NCBI GenBank assembly: GCA_964363305.1
Contig: CAYIHX010000033.1
Coordinates: forward strand, 1-45,169
Length of the DNA: 45,169 nt
Source: CAYIHX01 sp964363305
GTDB lineage: Bacteria; Bdellovibrionota; UBA1018
Direction: 5' to 3'
A model generated the notes under the pieces. It was not told the DNA's origin, did not search any database, and worked only from the letters and a program-made list of their open reading frames with translations. The position numbers were made by a program, and so were the translations under genes. Shown piece by piece: positions 41,020 to 45,169 of this stretch (position 1 is its first letter; each line of letters starts with the position of its first letter).

Positions 41020-41253
41020 ATGTACTCTCGATATTTATTTTTTGTAATTTTTGGAATTATTGTTTCCTCGTTGCTTTGGCAATTTATCGCGACTGGATGC
41101 GTACATTGGCGACAATATCCTCCAGTTTGTAGGCCTTACAGTGGTGTAATTGTTTTTTTTATTGTGGCCTCATTTTGCTTCTGGTTTGTGTTATTGGTGA
41201 AATCCAATGGTAAATCAGGCGGGGCGTCTGGAGGTGGAGGGACCGATATGTAG
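41020..41253 (+). CDS. Small two-helix membrane protein, candidate immunity
   Basis: It has 77 residues, with membrane segments YLFFVIFGIIVSSLLWQFIA and VIVFFIVASFCFWFVLLV and a Gly/Ser-rich tail (GGASGGGGTDM). AT-rich like the rest of the array. Position after the small ORF suggests an immunity role. The following YD fragment starts in the same frame right after its stop codon. Confidence 0.55.
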   Translation: MYSRYLFFVIFGIIVSSLLWQFIATGCVHWRQYPPVCRPYSGVIVFFIVASFCFWFVLLVKSNGKSGGASGGGGTDM

Positions 41254-41516
41254 GGGTTGCTGCCAATTTACGATCTTTCTGGTAATCTCAATCGTGTGAC
41301 GGACTCGGATTCAGAAGTTCAGATGAGTTATTTTTTTGGGACATTCACGGCTTTTCGGGTCGGAATCCTCATCATATTCTGCGTCGTCATTTCAATAAAA
41401 GTGTACAAGTCAGGAAAAATGGTGTTTTTAGCTCGGACTTTGCCGACATCGGCGTGGATCTGAGTCAAGCGCCATGGAATTCAACTCGTCCGGCATCAGA
41501 GGAGATGCACCCATGA
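41254..41516 (+). pseudogene. Frameshifted RHS tip with T7 run
   Basis: The first part reads PIYDLSGNLNRVTDSDSEVQ in one frame (a TTG at 41257 could start it). After a run of seven T (41331-41337) the coding-like frame changes: DIHGFSGRNPHHILRRHF, then DFADIGVDLSQAPWNSTRP and EEMHP, ending at TGA 41514-41516. One extra T would join the two halves. The heptamer T-TTT-TTT in the reading phase is also a classical -1 slippage site. Its stop overlaps the next ATG (41513) as ATGA, as in intact cassettes. The toxin type is not recognised. Confidence 0.6.
41267..41313 (+). repeat. 47-bp YD-repeat sequence, copy 2
   Basis: Matches 40020-40066 with two mismatches. Like copy 1 it follows the stop of a small membrane protein gene in the array. 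The 1.2 kb between the copies could be lost or exchanged by recombination between them. Confidence 0.85.
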
Positions 41517-41671
41517 AGCAATGGAACGGATTGGTTGACGGATTTTTACGAACTGGAGAGGCACACGGACTTCTCGGAGAAGTGAACTCTTTACGGCTCC
41601 AGCCAGCAATCCCGAAGTGGACGGCAGCGTCGGAGGATTCTACGGCCTCACGATGGTATCCGTGTAGGTGA
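41513..41671 (+). pseudogene. Immunity gene start fused into the fibre 3' block
   Basis: An ATG at 41513 overlaps the tip stop as ATGA and opens a 52-codon frame (MKQWNGLVDGFLRTGEAHG...). After about 19 codons it enters the conserved fibre 3' block and ends inside the antisense of the fibre gene. The beginning looks like a real coupled immunity gene; the rest is probably foreign sequence joined by recombination. Confidence 0.4.
41569..41671 (-). repeat. Conserved fibre 3'-end block, copy 2
   Basis: The second copy of the block at 20426-20528, 93 of 103 bases equal and no gaps. It covers the last codons and stop of the large fibre gene and the 71 bases after it, ending in the palindrome ACTTCTCGGAGAAGT (41569-41583). 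In the coding part, two differences are synonymous in the fibre frame. Confidence 0.9.
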
Positions 41672-44600
41672 TGAAGCAGCTCCAAATGCCGCAGTCTACG
41701 AGGCATGCCGTATTACTTCGGGTGAAAGAAACATTGTATGAGTAGGTCTGGTTGTCGATCGTGGCATTCGCGATGGTCGTAGTACTCAAAGTAGCTAGGC
41801 CTATTACGCTGGAGGCCACGGGTGCTGCCATTGTTGTCCGAGTGAATCCCGATCTGCGTTCCAGCGCAACCGAAACGGAGTATGAGGCAGAGTTGTCCCA
41901 AATGTCGCATCCAAAGTAAGTGACGGTGGCGCCATGCGGAAGCTGTATTGTTCCCCTCATCACCGTTCCAGTCGCGCCAGAGAAATAGCGTTGTCCATTG
42001 CTCCAGTCGAGCCAAGCATACGCGCTCGAATCAGGGGTCAAGGATTGGGATGTAATGCTTGCATACCCGGTTTTTGCCGCGCCGTACGTGTAGCTCGCGG
42101 CCGTCGCGCCGCCGGTGATCGTCGCGGCGCCGCTGATCGACGCGTTGCCGCCGATCGACGCGTTGCCGCCGATCGACGCGTTGCCGGAGTCCAAGCTAAA
42201 ATTAGTTCCATTGAAAAGGATGAGTTCGTCCGTGGCGCTATTTCCGACGTAGTAGAGGGAGCCGGCGGGGCCGCGCAGCCAGAGTGCGCTCGCGTTGTTG
42301 ACCTCGAGGTCGAGGGCGTAGGTAGTCGAAGCGCCCAGCTGAATCCGGCTGCTCGTCGGGCCTTTTACGGTCAAAACGCCGGTCGTATTCCCGACGCTCG
42401 TCGCGCTCGTTCCACTCGAGTTGACCTGGGCCGTCCCGCCGCTGATGCTCACGTTTCCTGAAAACGTCGCGGCTAGGCCGTTCGTTGAGCTATTGACCGC
42501 GTAAATCGCGGAACCGTCGTTGAGCGCGGTGGAGGCCGTCGCGTAAATGCCGTAGGAGGTGCTCCCCGTGCCCGTGGTTTCGGCGTAAATCGCTTGCCCC
42601 GCTCCGGCCCCGGTTTGCTGTGCGAGGAGCGCCGTGCCGAAAACCCCGCTGTTGATCGCTTTAACGGCCGCGGTGGCGGTCGTGGTGCCCGCGTTCGTGG
42701 CTGTGAGGCCGGCGTTCGTGGTCGTGCTCGGCGTGAAATTGGTGGAGTTTGTGAACGTTTTCGCGCCCGTGACCGATTGCACGCCCGCAATGGTGACGAT
42801 CTCGGCCGTATCGACGTCGGCGTTTTTGATGCTGCCATCGCTGATGTGGGTGCCGGTGATGGCGCTTGCGGCGATCGATCGTCCCGTGACGGCGGCGGTG
42901 GTGATCTCCAGCCCAGTGATCGCGTTATTGGCGATGGCGAGTGCGCCGGCCGCGCTGATCGTCGCGTCGCCGCTAAGGGCGCCGATCGTCGCAGTGCCGG
43001 CGTTGCCGTAGAGGATGGCGCCGCTTGCCATCGAGGCGAGGCTGGAGGCGCTGACTGAGCCCGCGGGCAGGCTGACCGTGCCGAGGACACTCAAACCGTT
43101 GTTGGCGGTCAGCGCGCCTCCGGTGACTTCCACTCGGCCATCGAAGTAGCCGGCCCAGCCGCTGGCGGAAGAATTGAGGCCATAGACGGCGAATCCGGTG
43201 TTGCTGGCATTGGTCATGTTGCCTTTCACGCCAATGCCTGTTCCGGTGCTCGCATTGCTGCCGATGACCCCCGCGCCCGTATTGGCGCTGTTCTGCATGC
43301 TGCCCTCGATTGCCGCTCCCGCGGTACCGCTGTGTTCTCCCCGGACGGCGTACCCTGTCGCAAGCGCGTTGCTCAGCTCCCCTATGACCCCGATCGAATT
43401 GGCGTCGGTCGCCGAACTGTCGCCTACAATGGCCGTGGCGGACGTATTGCTCGTACTGGCATAGATGGCGGCGCTGCTCGTGCCAGACGCCGTGGCATAG
43501 ATGGCGGCGGCGCCCGAGGCCGCCGTATTGCTTGCCACAATGGTGGCGTTTGCCACGCCCACCCCGGCGTTCGTCGCGGAAAGGGCCGGTAAAGTGGTCG
43601 TCGAGGGAGAGAAAGTGGAGGTCGTTTGGAACGTTTTCGCGCCGGTGACGGATTGCGTGCCGCCAATCGTTACGATTTCCGCCGAGTCGACGTCGATCGC
43701 TTTGATGCTTCCGTCGGTGATGTGCGTGCCCGTGATCGCGCTCGCGGCGATCGCTCGGCCGGTAACGGCCGCGGTGGTGATCTCCAGCCCGGTGATCGCG
43801 TTGTTGGCGATGGCGAGCGCGCCGGCCGCGCTGATGGTGGCGTCACCGCTGAGGGCGCCGACGGTCGCCGCGCCGGCGTTGCCGTAGAGGATGGCCCCTG
43901 TGGCCATCGTGCTAGCGGCGGGATTGTTCGAAACGTTTCCGATCCAGATGCTGCCGTTGGCAAGTGAGAGGCTCGAGGCGGTGACCGAGCCTGCGGGCAG
44001 GCTAACTGCGCCGCTGACGGCGAGATCACCGACCACATTCACTCGTCCTGAGAAGTACCCGGCCCAGCCGGAGGCTGATGCATTTGAGCCTCGAATAGCG
44101 GCCCCGGTGTTGCTAGCGCCGCTATTCTGGCCGACGATGGCATCACCGCTGCTCGTGCCCGCGTTTTGGCCGAAGATGGCGCGCCCCGTGTTGGTTCCCC
44201 CGTTTTGGTACGCGACGATCGCGTTGCCGCTGCTACCCAAGGTCGAGGCTTGGAGAGCGTCGCCGGTGGCGGAGGCGCTGGAGAGGCTGATGCTTGCGCC
44301 TTTGGCGCTTCCGGAGGTGCTGGCGTTGGTGACGGAGATGCCGGCTCCGGTGGCTAAGGTGTTTTGCATGTCGACGAGGAGACCCGTGCCGGATGCGCCG
44401 GCTTGGGTGACGCTAACGGAAGCGTTGCTATTTGTCGTGCTTGAGGTTGTGAAGGTCGCGGCATTGCCGGCGGCGTTTGAGTTGGTTGCAACAATGGCGG
44501 TGCCGCTGCCCGAGTTGGTGACGTTGAGCGTGGGACCTCCACCGGCGCCGGCGTTCGTGGCGTTGATCGCCGTTTGCGTCGTCGTGCTCGGCGTGAACGA

Positions 44601-45169
44601 TTTCGTGGCGGTGAGGGTCTGTGCCGTATTCAAGAAATCGACATTGGTGCTGAGGTCAGCATCGGCGACGGAGTTGGCCGGGAAGTCGATCGTGCCGGAG
44701 CTGACGGTGAGGCCGCTGGCCGCGGTGATGGTTCCGGCGATGGCGGTATCGCCTTCTGCATCGACGGAGAACCGACTGGATCCGTTGAGGGCGGCACCGA
44801 GCAAGAGATAGTTGGCGGTCGAAGAGGCCGGGTTGACCCAGAACGAACCACTCGCCGCGATATTACCGGCCGGTACGCCGGTCACGCCGATGCGACCGCG
44901 CAATGTCGTGTCGCCGTCGCAGTTGGAGCCGAAGCAGGTTGGGCCTGTGGTGCCGGTATAGCCTGTGAATCCCGTATACCCGGTGAATCCGGTAAATCCA
45001 GTGAACCCGGTGTAACCTGTGTACCCGGTAAATCCGGTGAACCCCGTGAATCCAGTGTAGCCGGTATACCCTGTGTACCCGGTAAAGCCCGTGAATCCGG
45101 TGTAGCCCGTGTAACCGGTACGTCCGGTTGTTCCTGTTATTCCGGTCGCTCCCGTTCCGCCACTTGCCC
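41640..45169 (-). CDS. Large fibre-like protein with collagen-like N-terminal stretch (partial)
   Basis: At least 1175 residues; the start lies beyond the window. From the edge inward: at least 24 Gly-X-Thr triplets, a two-Cys linker (CFGSNCDGD), then a long Ala/Thr/Ser/Gly-rich body with repeated modules such as SAAGALAIANNAITGLEITT, SVTGAKTF with SPSTTT, and GWAGYFDGRVEVTGG, found in trimeric phage-tail-like fibres. The C-terminal 170 residues are richer in Tyr/Trp and Cys (YFGCDIWDNSASYSVSV, CGIWSCFITYTDTIVRP) and likely form the binding tip. An ATG exists at 44903, but the triplets run in frame upstream of it. Surface-exposed trimer is inferred; ligand unknown. Convergent with the RHS array. 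Confidence 0.88.
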   Translation of the reverse strand, partial: ASGGTGATGITGTTGRTGYTGYTGFTGFTGYTGYTGYTGFTGFTGFTGYTGYTGFTGFTGFTGYTGFTGYTGTTGPTCFGSNCDGDTTLRGRIGVTGVPAGNIAASGSFWVNPASSTANYLLLGAALNGSSRFSVDAEGDTAIAGTITAASGLTVSSGTIDFPANSVADADLSTNVDFLNTAQTLTATKSFTPSTTTQTAINATNAGAGGGPTLNVTNSGSGTAIVATNSNAAGNAATFTTSSTTNSNASVSVTQAGASGTGLLVDMQNTLATGAGISVTNASTSGSAKGASISLSSASATGDALQASTLGSSGNAIVAYQNGGTNTGRAIFGQNAGTSSGDAIVGQNSGASNTGAAIRGSNASASGWAGYFSGRVNVVGDLAVSGAVSLPAGSVTASSLSLANGSIWIGNVSNNPAASTMATGAILYGNAGAATVGALSGDATISAAGALAIANNAITGLEITTAAVTGRAIAASAITGTHITDGSIKAIDVDSAEIVTIGGTQSVTGAKTFQTTSTFSPSTTTLPALSATNAGVGVANATIVASNTAASGAAAIYATASGTSSAAIYASTSNTSATAIVGDSSATDANSIGVIGELSNALATGYAVRGEHSGTAGAAIEGSMQNSANTGAGVIGSNASTGTGIGVKGNMTNASNTGFAVYGLNSSASGWAGYFDGRVEVTGGALTANNGLSVLGTVSLPAGSVSASSLASMASGAILYGNAGTATIGALSGDATISAAGALAIANNAITGLEITTAAVTGRSIAASAITGTHISDGSIKNADVDTAEIVTIAGVQSVTGAKTFTNSTNFTPSTTTNAGLTATNAGTTTATAAVKAINSGVFGTALLAQQTGAGAGQAIYAETTGTGSTSYGIYATASTALNDGSAIYAVNSSTNGLAATFSGNVSISGGTAQVNSSGTSATSVGNTTGVLTVKGPTSSRIQLGASTTYALDLEVNNASALWLRGPAGSLYYVGNSATDELILFNGTNFSLDSGNASIGGNASIGGNASISGAATITGGATAASYTYGAAKTGYASITSQSLTPDSSAYAWLDWSNGQRYFSGATGTVMRGTIQLPHGATVTYFGCDIWDNSASYSVSVALERRSGFTRTTMAAPVASSVIGLATLSTTTIANATIDNQTYSYNVSFTRSNTACLVDCGIWSCFITYTDTIVRP
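42130..42183 (-). repeat. Three tandem 18-base units in the fibre gene
   Basis: Units at 42130-42147, 42148-42165 and 42166-42183; the last two are identical and the first differs at one base. They encode NASIGG repeats just before the C-terminal tip. Because the period is a multiple of three, slippage would change the shaft length without breaking the frame. Confidence 0.9.
42753..43033 (-). repeat. Duplicated 281-base fibre module, copy 2
   Basis: Same length as 43629-43909 and similar throughout with no net gap. It encodes the segment from about MASGAILYGNAG to SVTGAKTF. It is internal duplication that lengthens the shaft and provides homology for recombination. Confidence 0.8.
43629..43909 (-). 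repeat. Duplicated 281-base fibre module, copy 1
   Basis: Partner of 42753-43033. It encodes MATGAILYGNAG through SAAGALAIANNAITGLEITT to SVTGAKTF. The two copies differ mainly at third codon positions by eye. Confidence 0.8.
44937..45152 (-). repeat. Collagen-like Gly-X-Thr repeat with aromatic X
   Basis: 24 uninterrupted triplets. The first four X residues are A, I, T, R. The next 18 are all Tyr or Phe (10 F or Y mixtures such as GYTGYTGFTGFT). The last two are T and P. Bacterial collagen-like proteins usually have Pro, Gln or charged residues at X or Y. Thr at every Y position could be glycosylated. Confidence 0.9.

Noticed and set aside
42130..42183. CRISPR-like array
   Set aside because: Units are tandem without spacers and encode NASIGG in frame; there are no cas genes in the window.
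42594..44811. Long plus-strand frames opposite the fibre gene
   Set aside because: Repetitive GC-rich coding sequence leaves long antisense frames; they repeat low-complexity Val/Ala/Asp text and mirror the fibre modules.
1..45169. tRNA, rRNA or insertion-sequence genes
   Set aside because: No cloverleaf-like sequence, rRNA segment or transposase was seen on either strand by reading; this was not a covariance search.

Overview
The window comes from a Gram-negative bacterium with fairly GC-rich DNA. Nine or more of its proteins carry Sec signal peptides, and several predicted effectors carry peptidoglycan-hydrolase motifs. The core genes (rplU-rpmA-obgE-nadD-rsfS-rlmH, lysC, pfkA, comF) are widespread. 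The very long fibre-like gene with an aromatic collagen-like stretch, the extended L21 tail and the many exported repeat proteins suggest Bdellovibrionota/Oligoflexia. This is an impression from gene content, not a proof.

Layout. (1) 1-4217, minus strand: a translationally coupled operon of an MBL-fold exonuclease, a RecB-nuclease/XPD-like helicase fusion and a class II Fic protein. (2) 4218-11506: a perfect 23-bp inverted repeat, lysC coupled to a Rossmann-type protein, comF, a MazEF-type module with a palindrome on its start codon, pfkA, a beta-lactamase-fold hydrolase and a DUF4143-type ATPase. (3) 11542-15398, minus strand: rplU, rpmA, a terminator, obgE, nadD, rsfS and rlmH. (4) 15474-20736: a sensor kinase; an HTH-STAS-HATPase regulator with a DUF4325-like partner and four phased TGTAAA boxes; a second DUF4143-type ATPase behind two tandem palindromes; and degraded fibre-gene ends. 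(5) 20831-36866: six exported proteins, five of whose junctions overlap by 1-4 bases, ending in a 2133-residue teneurin-like RHS protein. (6) 36856-41516: a visibly more AT-rich array of standalone RHS tips and candidate immunity genes, also chained by overlaps. (7) 41640 to the end, minus strand: a large fibre protein whose N-terminus lies outside the window.

The most interesting unit is 20.8-41.5 kb. Five exported beta-rich proteins, several sharing one beta-sandwich/helical-hairpin domain, precede an RHS shell that also has a signal peptide and no PAAR domain. The RHS protein carries a TTR-like, NHL and YD architecture like that of teneurins, and a tip with a His...Cys layout suggesting a permuted papain-like fold. 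After it come replacement tips (one L,D-transpeptidase-like, two M23 peptidase-like), each with its own start codon and a downstream exported or membrane protein that is probably its immunity factor. Further remnants mark older exchanges. I infer a surface-displayed or secreted, peptidoglycan-directed polymorphic toxin system that is not of the T6SS-PAAR type. A second theme is exchange of fibre 3' ends: a 103-bp block, 71 bp of it outside the coding region, is conserved between the intact fibre gene and a degraded one 21 kb away.
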